Shown: positions 27,212 to 35,537 of the stretch, one piece after another
Position numbering within the stretch: position 1 is the first letter of the stretch
Layout: each line of letters begins with the position of its first letter
Source: an uncultured Solobacterium sp.
Lineage (GTDB): Bacteria > Bacillota_I > Bacilli_A > Erysipelotrichales > Erysipelotrichaceae
Direction: 5' to 3'
DNA length: 64,000 nucleotides
NCBI GenBank assembly: GCA_905235315.1
Contig: CAJOLG010000001.1
Span: 5,687-69,686 of the forward strand
The notes under the pieces: generated by a model
Databases searched by the model: none
Told to the model about the DNA's origin: nothing
Seen by the model: only the letters and a program-made list of their open reading frames with translations
Program-made: the position numbers and the translations under genes

Positions 27212-28519
27212 ATGGACAGAATTCGTCTTCTTGACTCAATCGGAAACTTCGGAACGGATCTTCTCCTGATAGCGGCAGGCGTGCTGTTTCTTACACAGCG
27301 CTATACCGGCTGGACCATCCTTTATATTGTGACGGTCCTGCTCTGTGCCGCCCTTCCGATCCGGCTGATTCTCAATATCCATTCCGGTCTCCGGCAGGCC
27401 AATGTCGGTTCGATCCTGCTGATCGTGTTTGATCTTTGCTTTATGATTGCGATTCTGACAGAGCCCCACCGGTTCATGAGCCTGGTCTATCTGTTTTTCG
27501 GATGGTGGATGCTGGGGCACGGCATTCTTTCCATGATTGAGTTTCAGGTGCTTGTCCATGACCAGCTCCCCGGCGGTGTGAAGCGGTTCTTTATCGGAAT
27601 CTTCTCTCTTCTGGTCTCCGGGATTATGCTGCTGGGGAAGTCCCTCTCCGTAAAGAATGACGTGCTGTCTGTTGCGGCGGCAGTCTTTTTCCTGGTTTAC
27701 GGACTGCTCGGGCTCCTGTTTCATCTGGATGTGATCCGCAGCCGGAAGAATCCGAGTCTGCCCTCCTGGGCTGTCAGCCCGCCGATTCTGCTGAATGCCT
27801 TTTTCCCGCTCCGGGTGTATATTTCCCTGAAACAGCTTCGGAAGGATTCGCTTCATCCGGTAAAAACACCGGAAGAAAAGCCGGTTCTCACCGTGTTTAT
27901 TTACATGAAAGGCAAGGGACCCGAAATCTTCGGACACATCGATCTGTCTTACCGGGGAACGATCCTCTCCTACGGCAATCACGATCCGAAAAACCGGTGT
28001 CTGCACGGAACGTACGGCGACGGTGTGCTGATCAAAGCGGATGAGAAGCAGTTCCTTCAGGAAGGCATCAACATCGAAGGAAAATCCGTAATCGGCTACG
28101 GCATCCGGCTGAACGAAGAACAGCGGGCTGCCCTGGAAAGCCGGATCGAAGAACTGCTGTCCCGGACGGTTCCGTGGAAATGTGCCGCCCAGGAAGCGGA
28201 AGAAGCCGGCGAAGACATGTCCGGCTGTGTGGATTACGCAAGCAGGCTCTATAAGGAAACCCATTGTGAAATGTATAAGTTTTCAAGAGGCAAGTTCCGC
28301 ACGTATTTTGTTTCCTCGACCAACTGCGTGATGCTGGCGGATGAGCTGATCCGCAACCGGAGCCTGAATCTTATAAACCTCACCGGAGTTGCCACACCGG
28401 GTGCGTACCTGTCCTTTCTGAACACCGAATATCTGAAGCCCAACTCCATCGTTGTCTCGCGGACGCTTTATGAAACCAAACCGGCGCATCCGGCGGAAAT
28501 CAGCACAACACCGTTATAA
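27212..28519 (+). CDS. Membrane protein with HdeD-like helices and a permuted papain-like (NlpC/YiiX-type) tail
   Basis: 435 residues. Five or six helices fill residues 10-170, in pairs as in DUF308/HdeD proteins. After a loop, residues about 225-420 look like a circularly permuted papain-fold hydrolase: His242 in FGHIDLSYRG comes first and Cys372 in TNCVMLADELI comes later, the order seen in LRAT/YiiX proteins. The assignment is by motif order and is tentative. It may cut an amide or ester in lipid or wall material at the membrane. A TAGGAT box ends 6 bases before the ATG, with no ribosome site. Confidence 0.6.
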   Translation: MDRIRLLDSIGNFGTDLLLIAAGVLFLTQRYTGWTILYIVTVLLCAALPIRLILNIHSGLRQANVGSILLIVFDLCFMIAILTEPHRFMSLVYLFFGWWMLGHGILSMIEFQVLVHDQLPGGVKRFFIGIFSLLVSGIMLLGKSLSVKNDVLSVAAAVFFLVYGLLGLLFHLDVIRSRKNPSLPSWAVSPPILLNAFFPLRVYISLKQLRKDSLHPVKTPEEKPVLTVFIYMKGKGPEIFGHIDLSYRGTILSYGNHDPKNRCLHGTYGDGVLIKADEKQFLQEGINIEGKSVIGYGIRLNEEQRAALESRIEELLSRTVPWKCAAQEAEEAGEDMSGCVDYASRLYKETHCEMYKFSRGKFRTYFVSSTNCVMLADELIRNRSLNLINLTGVATPGAYLSFLNTEYLKPNSIVVSRTLYETKPAHPAEISTTPL

Positions 28520-28543
28520 AAAGACCGTACGGTCTTTTTATTC
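28519..28543. terminator. Bidirectional terminator
   Basis: AAAAAGACCG/CGGTCTTTTT is a near-perfect palindrome with Ts on either strand. Confidence 0.85.
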
Positions 28544-28562
28544 TGTTTCGTTTGGATCCATC

Positions 28563-29123
28563 TCAGACGTTGAAATAGACAAAGAAGAGATCCCCCGCAT
28601 TATCGGATCCGCTTTCATCACCGAACAGTTCAAAATACTCCATAAACGAAAGCGAATAGGTTTCATACCCGGCCGGCACAGAGAATACAAGATTTCCGGT
28701 CACGGTTTCCTGCGGCGAGAGCACATATTCCTCCTCCAGCATACCCTTTTCCGTCAAGGACGGATCATAGGCTGTCACAGGGAACCGGTAGTCTTCTTCT
28801 CCTTCACCGCCCCACTGCGCCTGAAAGTCTGTATCAAACATCACCGTATCGCTGTCGAAGGTACTGACAAGCGTAATATTCACAATGAGAAGCGTCTCTC
28901 CTTCTGCCGGCGTGATTGATCCGTACGTCTCTGCAGTCTCCGCATTATTCACCGTGAGATCAAACCACGCGGTGCGCAGGGAATCACGCAGTCCGCCTTC
29001 CGCGTACCCATCTTTCGGCACGATGACATCCCGGTCGATCATCCCCGATACCCGGTTGGAACCGCATGCGGTACAGCCGGCCAGCAGGATCGCGGCCGCC
29101 AATGCTTTAATCGTTCGTTTCAT
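28563..29123 (-). CDS. Lipoprotein, DUF4352-like
   Basis: 186 residues from ATG 29123 (AAGGAG upstream). A lipoprotein signal ends at LLAGC. The rest is a beta-rich domain with VNNAETAETYGSITPAEGETLLIVNI, cut here only by its pattern: an Ig-like fold with a conserved NITL strand, as in DUF4352/telomeric-repeat-factor-like lipoproteins. The role is unknown. The start overlaps the end of the LOG gene by 17 bases, so it is last of three genes. Confidence 0.75.
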   Translation of the reverse strand: MKRTIKALAAAILLAGCTACGSNRVSGMIDRDVIVPKDGYAEGGLRDSLRTAWFDLTVNNAETAETYGSITPAEGETLLIVNITLVSTFDSDTVMFDTDFQAQWGGEGEEDYRFPVTAYDPSLTEKGMLEEEYVLSPQETVTGNLVFSVPAGYETYSLSFMEYFELFGDESGSDNAGDLFFVYFNV

Positions 29124-29685
29124 TCTCTCTATCCTCTCCTTCGTTTTCGTTTCCCTGCTCAATGCCCGCAAACCGAAGGGCCTGCGCCGGAGTTTCCGCA
29201 AAGCAGATGCGGGAAAGATCTTCTTCGCGCAGAAATCCTTCCTCCACCATTTTACAGTACATATGTTTCAGATCATCATAATAGCCGTCAGGACTGAACA
29301 GAATGCATGGCTTGTTCAGATGTCCGATCCGTACGGCAGAGATGACTTCACTGATCTCTTCCATCGTTCCGGGACCGCCCGGCAACGCAATAAACGCATC
29401 GCCGAGTTCGATCATCTTCTGTTTCCGTTCGCTCATTGTCTTCACAACATACACGGTATCCAGTTTTTTATGCCGCCGGCTCAGGAAAAACTCGGGGATC
29501 ACGCCGATCACCGATCCGCCGGCCGCAAGAACGGCATCGGCCGCAGGGCCCATGAGCCCGTCGCCCGCACCGCCGTAAACCATGGTATTTCCGGTGCGTC
29601 CGATTCCGCTGCCGAGTTCTTCGGCATAGCGGAGATAGCGCGGGTCGTTTCCCCGCATGGATCCAAGATATACGGTAATATTCAT
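29107..29685 (-). CDS. LOG family protein (TIGR00730)
   Basis: 192 residues from ATG 29685. YGGAGDGLMG and the signature LPGGPGTMEE identify the LOG family, which includes cytokinin riboside 5'-monophosphate phosphoribohydrolases. In bacteria the physiological substrate is usually unknown, with AMP hydrolysis seen for some. A longer in-frame N-terminus runs antisense to nothing useful and across the AlkD-like gene, so it is rejected. The start overlaps the previous stop (ATGA). Confidence 0.87.
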   Translation of the reverse strand: MNITVYLGSMRGNDPRYLRYAEELGSGIGRTGNTMVYGGAGDGLMGPAADAVLAAGGSVIGVIPEFFLSRRHKKLDTVYVVKTMSERKQKMIELGDAFIALPGGPGTMEEISEVISAVRIGHLNKPCILFSPDGYYDDLKHMYCKMVEEGFLREEDLSRICFAETPAQALRFAGIEQGNENEGEDRENETND

Positions 29686-30377
29686 TCTCCGGTTCTCCGT
29701 TTCATCGTTTTCAGCTGAGCTTTCAGCGCATCCGGCACGCGGAAACTTTCCTGCGCCTTGCGGATCGTCATATTGTGCGTCCAGCTGTCCATACGTTCCT
29801 CCGCAAGAAGCGGCAGGATCGCTTCCGGCTGTTTTGCCAGCCCGGTTGCCATATACCATGCCTGCATCATCCGGACGTAATACTCTTCTGACCGCAGCGC
29901 AGCGATCCGCGCTGCCTGGTCTTTGGAAAACGCCGCATCCAGATAATAAGCCATGTATAAACCAATTGCGGTACGCACCGTATACGGCTGGTCGCTTTCG
30001 AGCCAGCGCTCCAGAATCGGTTCCGCTTCTTCGGTATGCTTCACAACCACCTTCGGCCGGATGGCATCGGTGACATTCCAGCATTCCACATACGGCAGAA
30101 ACCGCTCCAGCTGTTCGATACAGGCCGCAAACTCCTTGATGGAACTGATCAGATATGCATGGATCATATTCTCTTCCAGATACCGGTGCGGCAGATCGTC
30201 CATAAACGCTTCCGCGTTTCCTTCCGCCGCAATCTGTTTTGCCAGTTTCCGCAGGGCGGGATTCCGCACGCCAAGGATCGACCTCCGGTCGATTCCCGGT
30301 GTAAGTCTTGCGACAAAGTCCCCGTTTTTGGGTTCTTCCATCTGTTCCAGCTCAGCCCGCATAATATGCTGTTTCAT
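29682..30377 (-). CDS. DNA alkylation repair (AlkD-like) protein
   Basis: 231 residues from ATG 30377 (GGAGAAG upstream; a TTG start 18 bases earlier is possible). Helical HEAT-like repeats with LGVRNPALRKLAKQI and WNVTDAIRP-type segments match the AlkD/AlkC DNA glycosylase family, which removes bulky or positively charged alkylated bases. It leads a three-gene operon. Whether the catalytic Asp/Trp set is complete was not checked by alignment. Confidence 0.8.
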   Translation of the reverse strand: MKQHIMRAELEQMEEPKNGDFVARLTPGIDRRSILGVRNPALRKLAKQIAAEGNAEAFMDDLPHRYLEENMIHAYLISSIKEFAACIEQLERFLPYVECWNVTDAIRPKVVVKHTEEAEPILERWLESDQPYTVRTAIGLYMAYYLDAAFSKDQAARIAALRSEEYYVRMMQAWYMATGLAKQPEAILPLLAEERMDSWTHNMTIRKAQESFRVPDALKAQLKTMKRRTGE

Positions 30378-30432
30378 ATTCTTCTCCATTCGCAAAAGAC
30401 ATCCTCCGTTACATGCAGTTCATTCAGCCGGC

Positions 30433-31098
30433 TCACTGCTGCACACGCTCTCGGATATAGCGCTCGATCTTCGCTGCTTCTTCCGCGTCAGCAGCAGGTT
30501 CAAAGAGAACCTGATAAACGATCCCGTCCTGTTCAAACGATATCCTGCTGACCGTTGGTTCTTCCGCGCTGTCTGCGGCAGGAGCCGCTCCTTGTTCCGC
30601 AGGAAGCAACGTCAGACTGTTCTCGACGGCGGTTTCCGAACCGGTATCGGTAAGAATGGTAACGGTACTGCCGCCGGCGGTCAGAACGATCCGGCCGGAG
30701 GTATCCGACACCTGCTCATATTCCGGCCTGGCTTCCGGGGCATACCCGTCCATGTCGGGAATCCGGTATCCAAGGGCATTTGAGAGATCCTCTGCCCGGA
30801 GGCGGTCCGCTTCCTCTGCTTCCGCAGATTCTTCCGTCGGGAGCGCATCATACATCACGGCAGACTCTGTCTCTGCCTCCGCTGCGGAAGCCGCATCCGG
30901 AGATGCCTTATGCCGGGGCAGAATCAGAAATGCGAACAGCGCAAGCACACACGCAAAAACCGCCGCAAAGCGCCATCCCGGAACGGAGCGCCGTGCAGGT
31001 TTGACATCGGCCTCCATGATATTCCTGAGGATCGTTTCCTTTTGGGTCTCATCCAGCCGGATTGTTTCGTTGTATTTCTGATACTTATTCGAAGTCAT
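30433..31098 (-). CDS. Anti-sigma factor-like membrane protein
   Basis: 221 residues: a cytosolic head (1-40), one membrane helix (about 43-62, FAAVFACVLALFAFLILP), an acidic Ala/Glu-rich stalk, and an outer domain like the DUF4367 fold. It overlaps the sigma factor gene by 14 bases. The head probably holds the sigma factor at the membrane until an outer signal releases it. There is no visible zinc-binding HxxxCxxC motif. Confidence 0.75.
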   Translation of the reverse strand: MTSNKYQKYNETIRLDETQKETILRNIMEADVKPARRSVPGWRFAAVFACVLALFAFLILPRHKASPDAASAAEAETESAVMYDALPTEESAEAEEADRLRAEDLSNALGYRIPDMDGYAPEARPEYEQVSDTSGRIVLTAGGSTVTILTDTGSETAVENSLTLLPAEQGAAPAADSAEEPTVSRISFEQDGIVYQVLFEPAADAEEAAKIERYIRERVQQ

Positions 31099-31576
31099 AA
31101 CTGTCCTTTAATATTTCTTTCAGTTTCTCTCTGGCGCGAAAGAGATCGGACCGGACGGTTCCTTCCCGTCTTCCGACAATCTCCGCGATCTCCTTCACGG
31201 AATAGCCTTCCTGATAAAACAGATGGATCACCTCCCGGTAGCGTTCCGGAAGATTTCCTGTTGCCTCCCAGACAAACTTCAGATCCGCATCCTGCGTGCT
31301 CTCTGTGTTGTCAGGGAGTTCCTCTGCCGCATGGGCTTTCTGAAACCGGAGCCGGTTGCGGGAGAGATTGGCCGCCGTCTTCATCAGCCACCCCTTTTCC
31401 TTCGCGGCATCCCCATTGAAGTCCGGTTCATACCGCAGCAGCTGGATGATCGTATCCTGCACGACCTCCTGCGCATCCGCTTCGTTCCGCAGATAGGAAC
31501 AGGCAAGGCGAAAAAGACTGTCGCCGTACAGATCCAGAATGCGCCTTACATGCAGTTCCCGCTGTGAAAGTGCCAT
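31085..31576 (-). CDS. ECF-type RNA polymerase sigma factor
   Basis: 163 residues with region 2 (YGDSLFRLACSYLRNEADAQEVVQDTIIQ) summarised here by its ends and region 4 (LPERYREVIHLFYQEGYSVKEIAEI). The length is typical for the ECF group. The downstream membrane protein is its probable anti-sigma partner. TAGAAT ends 6 bases before the ATG, with no ribosome site, so the message may be leaderless. No target promoters are visible. Confidence 0.92.
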   Translation of the reverse strand: MALSQRELHVRRILDLYGDSLFRLACSYLRNEADAQEVVQDTIIQLLRYEPDFNGDAAKEKGWLMKTAANLSRNRLRFQKAHAAEELPDNTESTQDADLKFVWEATGNLPERYREVIHLFYQEGYSVKEIAEIVGRREGTVRSDLFRAREKLKEILKDSYDFE

Positions 31577-31665
31577 ACCGATATTCTATACTGCCCCGAG
31601 GGTTCCTCTCAATCCCGGCATCCTCACACTGGAAACACGGAAGGTCCCGGTTCCGCTGCAGAAAA

Positions 31666-31695
31666 AAGACAGATTACTCTGTCTTTTCCTTTCCT
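31666..31695 (-). terminator. Terminator of the gene at 31674
   Basis: On the minus strand AAAAGACAGA and TCTGTCTTTT pair around a 4-base loop and are followed by TTTTTTC; the stem includes the last codons of the gene. Confidence 0.85.
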
Positions 31696-32216
31696 TCCGG
31701 TGCGCTCTTTGCGGCTTTGGGTTCCGCCGGCTTTGCGGCGGGAGTCTTCGCGGCTGTTTGTTTTGCCTTCGGATGGGCTGCCTTTTTCGCGATGCCCGCA
31801 TGTTTTGAAAGATAACTGCGCACTTCCTTCATCTTGTCCGGCGGAAAATACATCGGTGTAGGTGCCCGCCGGATCGTGAAATTCACACAGTGATTCTCAT
31901 CATCCACCGTGATCGGCTTTGTCTTTTCATAGGTGTAAAGACGTCCGATCATGACGACGCCCTTCGGTGAGAGACCGGATTCCATTTTCCAATAGATGCC
32001 TCCCATCACCACCAGCAGGATCGTCTGAATCCAGCGGAATACACCGCTGTAGTTAAAGAATCCCAGCAGCGCAATCGCCCAGAACATCGCAGGTATGACC
32101 CACCGCGGGCCGATCACCGTCTTTACCTCAATCTCCTTTGAATTGTTGTACATCCGGTACAGCATATACAGTATCACTGCGTCGAGTACATAAAAGATAA
32201 TATCTCCAACTGTCAT
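31674..32216 (-). CDS. Small membrane protein with Ala/Lys/Pro-rich tail
   Basis: 180 residues. Two or three hydrophobic helices lie within 1-80, followed by a compact domain and a final 45 residues of Ala, Lys and Pro (AAKTPAAKPAEPKAAKSAPE), like histone H1 tails. No family is recognised. The tail should lie in the cytoplasm and could bind an acidic polymer such as nucleic acid or polyphosphate (inference). It lies 60 bases after the CBS-ACT gene and may be the last gene of the liv transcript. Confidence 0.65.
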   Translation of the reverse strand: MTVGDIIFYVLDAVILYMLYRMYNNSKEIEVKTVIGPRWVIPAMFWAIALLGFFNYSGVFRWIQTILLVVMGGIYWKMESGLSPKGVVMIGRLYTYEKTKPITVDDENHCVNFTIRRAPTPMYFPPDKMKEVRSYLSKHAGIAKKAAHPKAKQTAAKTPAAKPAEPKAAKSAPEGKEKTE

Positions 32217-32275
32217 CTTTCTTCCAACCTCTGATTCTCGTTCGGAAAAGACGGATCGCTCCGCCTTCTCCGTTT

Positions 32276-32959
32276 TTACGCAACCGGATATTTGATCCGT
32301 TTTCCGTCGACCGTTGTCTGCACGATCTCGGTAATGGTATACCCTGCCTGCAGGAGAATATCGCGCATCCGTTCCACCGGAATCTCACCGGTTGCCTTGA
32401 CAACCACTTCCGTTCCGCGTTCTTCGGTATGGAATACCGCAAGGCTCTCCACATTTGCGTAGTTATCCGCAAAGAGTTTGGAGATTCCCTGGAAGTATCC
32501 CGGCTTGTCCACACAGCGGATGACAAACCGCGTCCCGCGCTTGCCGTATCCGAGCAGGTCGACAAATGCCTGGAACATATCTTTTTCCGTGATGATTCCC
32601 ACAACATGACGCATTCTGTCTACCACCGGCAGAACCGAAATATTGTTGTCGATCATGATCTTGGCTGCTTCCTCCAGGAAGACATCTTCGGTTGTCGTTT
32701 TGACATCCTTGATCATGAAATCCTTGACCGTCCGCTTGGAAAGCAGATAGTTCAGTTCATAGATCGAAAGCGATGTGAACTGTGCACCGCTGCTCTCTTC
32801 CACCGTTCCCTGGGTAACAAGACCGACAAGTTCGCCGTTTGCGTCAACGACCGGAAGGCGGTGGAAATTGTTCTTCCCCATGATTTCAACGGCTTTGGAA
32901 ATGGAGACATCTTCGGTAACCGTCTGGGGATTCTTCGTCATATGATCCTTAACGTACAT
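32276..32959 (-). CDS. CBS-pair and ACT domain protein (AcuB-like)
   Basis: 227 residues. Two CBS motifs fill about 1-140 (MTKNPQTVTEDVSISKAVEIM..., then MIKDVKTTTEDVFLEEAAKIM, given in part), and an ACT domain follows at about 148-220. CBS pairs bind adenosine nucleotides and ACT domains bind amino acids. It is 3 bases after livF with AGGAGG before its ATG. A sensor of energy and branched-chain amino acid state made with the transporter is likely (inference). Confidence 0.88.
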   Translation of the reverse strand: MYVKDHMTKNPQTVTEDVSISKAVEIMGKNNFHRLPVVDANGELVGLVTQGTVEESSGAQFTSLSIYELNYLLSKRTVKDFMIKDVKTTTEDVFLEEAAKIMIDNNISVLPVVDRMRHVVGIITEKDMFQAFVDLLGYGKRGTRFVIRCVDKPGYFQGISKLFADNYANVESLAVFHTEERGTEVVVKATGEIPVERMRDILLQAGYTITEIVQTTVDGKRIKYPVA

Positions 32960-32962
32960 GAT

Positions 32963-33667
32963 TTATCCTCCTAAATACGCTTTTTGGACACGCTCATCCT
33001 TCGCAAGTTCGGAGCCTGTTCCGGAGAGTGTGATGGTTCCGGTTTCAAGTACATATGCATGGTTTGCGATTGCAAGTGCGCGTTTTGCGTTCTGTTCTAC
33101 AAGCAGGACCGTTGTCCCCTGTTTGTTGATTTCTTCGATAATACTGAAGATTTCCGATACCAGAAGCGGAGAAAGTCCCATGGACGGCTCATCCAGCAGG
33201 AGGATCTTCGGGTCTGCCATCAGGGCGCGGCCCATCGCAAGCATCTGCTGTTCGCCGCCGGACAGTGTACCGGCAAGCTGAGTACGGCGTTCTTTCAGAC
33301 GCGGAAACAGGTCATAAACCCGGTCCATGTCTTTGTTTATCATGTTCTTATCCTTGCGGGAGAACGCGCCGAGAATCAGGTTTTCTTCTACCGTCTCCTG
33401 CGCGAATACCCGCCGTCCTTCCGGAACCTGGGCAAGCCCGCGGCTCACAATGGTGTGCGGCGGTACTTTTGTGAGATCGGTTCCGTCCAGAAAGATCGAA
33501 CCGGATGCGGGTTTGATCAGACCGGAGATGGCATGCATTGTGGTTGTTTTGCCGGCACCGTTGGCACCGATCAGGGTGACGATTTCGCCGTCTTTTACTT
33601 CAAAGGTGATTCCTTTGATTGCTTCGATCATACCATAGCGTACGACCAGGTTTTCTACATTCAGCAT
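32963..33667 (-). CDS. livF: Branched-chain amino acid ABC transporter ATP-binding protein LivF
   Basis: 234 residues. Walker A GANGAGKTT, signature LSGGEQQM, and Walker B ILLLDEPSMGL are intact. The length and YGMIEAIKGITF start match LivF. It pairs with LivG to power uptake. Gap to livG is 6 bases. Confidence 0.95.
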   Translation of the reverse strand: MLNVENLVVRYGMIEAIKGITFEVKDGEIVTLIGANGAGKTTTMHAISGLIKPASGSIFLDGTDLTKVPPHTIVSRGLAQVPEGRRVFAQETVEENLILGAFSRKDKNMINKDMDRVYDLFPRLKERRTQLAGTLSGGEQQMLAMGRALMADPKILLLDEPSMGLSPLLVSEIFSIIEEINKQGTTVLLVEQNAKRALAIANHAYVLETGTITLSGTGSELAKDERVQKAYLGG

Positions 33668-33673
33668 ATTCGG

Positions 33674-34447
33674 TCACTCTCCCAGATAAGCCTTGATAAC
33701 CTGCGGATTTGCCTGAATCTCAGCAGGTGTTCCTTCTGCCAGCAGCATTCCGTAGTTGAGAACGGAAATGCGCTCGCAGATTCCCATGACAAGCTTCATG
33801 TCATGTTCGATCAGAAGGATCGCAATCCGGAAGTGATCTCTCACAAACCGGATCATATCCATGAGATCCGCTGTCTCCTGCGGGTTCATGCCGGCAGCCG
33901 GCTCATCCAGCAGAAGCAGCTTCGGTTCGGTTGCCATTGCCCGGGCGATTTCCAGCCGCCGCTGTGCGCCGTACGGCAGGTTTCCGGCAATGAGATTGGC
34001 ATTCTTTTCAAGCCCGAAGATCTTAAGAATCTCCATCGCTTCTTCCGTGGTTTTCGCTTCCTGCTCCCGGAATTTCGGGGTGCGGAAGACCGCATCCGCA
34101 TTGTTATAGGTAATCTTGTTGTGCATTCCTATTTTGACATTGTCAATGACACTCATATTCGAGAAGAGACGGATGTTCTGGAAGGTGCGCGCGATACCGG
34201 CCTTGTTCATCTCCACAACCGTCAGCTTTTCCGTATCCTGTCCTAAAAACCGGATTGTGCCGCGGCTGGGCTGATAGACCTTCGTCAGCATATTGAACAC
34301 GGTTGTTTTGCCTGCGCCGTTCGGGCCGATGAGGCCGACGATTTCTTCGCTGAACACCTGAAGACTGAAGTCATTGACCGCGGTCAGTCCTCCGAAATCG
34401 ATTCCGAGATCGATTACTTCAAGAACGGGAATCTTATTCTCACTCAT
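33674..34447 (-). CDS. livG: Branched-chain amino acid ABC transporter ATP-binding protein LivG
   Basis: 257 residues from ATG 34447 (GGAGG upstream). Walker A GPNGAGKTT, Walker B LLLDEPAAGMNP, and the insertion typical of LivG after Walker A (RTFQNIRLFSNMSVIDN) are present. The signature region reads PYGAQRRLE, with Ala where LSGGQ has the second Gly, as is usual in LivG. The start overlaps the livM stop by 8 bases. Confidence 0.95.
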   Translation of the reverse strand: MSENKIPVLEVIDLGIDFGGLTAVNDFSLQVFSEEIVGLIGPNGAGKTTVFNMLTKVYQPSRGTIRFLGQDTEKLTVVEMNKAGIARTFQNIRLFSNMSVIDNVKIGMHNKITYNNADAVFRTPKFREQEAKTTEEAMEILKIFGLEKNANLIAGNLPYGAQRRLEIARAMATEPKLLLLDEPAAGMNPQETADLMDMIRFVRDHFRIAILLIEHDMKLVMGICERISVLNYGMLLAEGTPAEIQANPQVIKAYLGE

Positions 34448-35525
34448 CTGCAGCCGCCTCCTTTTCCCGGTTTCCGGGCAGCTTCTTGCGCAGCGAGGCC
34501 ACCAGTGAAAGAACCGTTTCATTGTTGGAAAGAATCATTGTAAGGATCAGGATCACCGAATAGATGATCATACGATAGTCCTGCAGACCGCGGAGCAGCT
34601 CCGGAAGAAGCACGAGGATGACCGTCGAGATGATCGTTCCGGTCATGTTTCCAAGGCCGCCGAGAACCACGTATACCAGAATCAGGATCGAAAGATTGAA
34701 TCCGAACTTTGCCGGAATCAGGGTGGAATAGTTCAGGCCATAGAGGGCTCCGGCAGCGCCGGCAAGCGCAGCGGAAACCACAAACGCCAGCATCTTGGTG
34801 TTCGCCACATGGATGCCGACCGACTCTGCCGCGATACGGTTATCCCGGCAAGCCTGAATCGCCCGGCCGCTCCGGCTGTAAATCAGATTGTATACGATCG
34901 TGAGGGCCGCAAGAATCAGCAGCACGCCAACGGTAAAGGTGGCGATGCGTTCCGTACCGGTTGCGCCCATCGGGCCGCTGATCAGCGTCTTTCCTCCGGG
35001 CTCAAGATGAAGTTTGTTTTCCACAAAGCTGAACTGGAAGCCGTTTTTGTCAAATCCGAGGTAAACGTTGTTGATCAGGGATTTGATGATCTCACCGAAG
35101 GCAAGCGTAACGATCGCAAGATAGTCGCCCTGCAGCTTCAGAACCGGAATACCGATCACGACACCGCACAGTGATGCGAGCAGTGCACCGATCAGGATCG
35201 CAAGAATGAGCCGGATGATGCCGTTGGGAATTACAGAGGCAAGCGCGCCGGAAACACAGACACCGGAAAAGGCACCGATGCACATGAATCCTGCCTGGCC
35301 GAGGTTGAGCTCGCCGGAAACACCGACGTTCAGGTTCAGGCCGAGCGCCGCAACAATATAACAGGTTACCGGAATCAGCAGCGACTGAATCATGCTGGAG
35401 AGATTTCCGGAAGCCATCATGATTTCAAGAACAATATAGGCAATGATGACAATCAGATACGAGGTCAGACGGCTGCGGTATTCTTTTGCCATAAGTTTTT
35501 TGAAAAAACCTGTTTCCTTCTTCAT
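34440..35525 (-). CDS. livM: Branched-chain amino acid ABC transporter permease LivM
   Basis: 361 residues, about nine helices. The LivM signature region (GDYLAIVTLAFGEIIK) and the C-terminal GGLGNMTGTIISTVILVLLPE are clear. It forms the translocation pore with LivH. Confidence 0.95.
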   Translation of the reverse strand: MKKETGFFKKLMAKEYRSRLTSYLIVIIAYIVLEIMMASGNLSSMIQSLLIPVTCYIVAALGLNLNVGVSGELNLGQAGFMCIGAFSGVCVSGALASVIPNGIIRLILAILIGALLASLCGVVIGIPVLKLQGDYLAIVTLAFGEIIKSLINNVYLGFDKNGFQFSFVENKLHLEPGGKTLISGPMGATGTERIATFTVGVLLILAALTIVYNLIYSRSGRAIQACRDNRIAAESVGIHVANTKMLAFVVSAALAGAAGALYGLNYSTLIPAKFGFNLSILILVYVVLGGLGNMTGTIISTVILVLLPELLRGLQDYRMIIYSVILILTMILSNNETVLSLVASLRKKLPGNREKEAAADE

Positions 35526-35537
35526 ACCATCCCCTCC

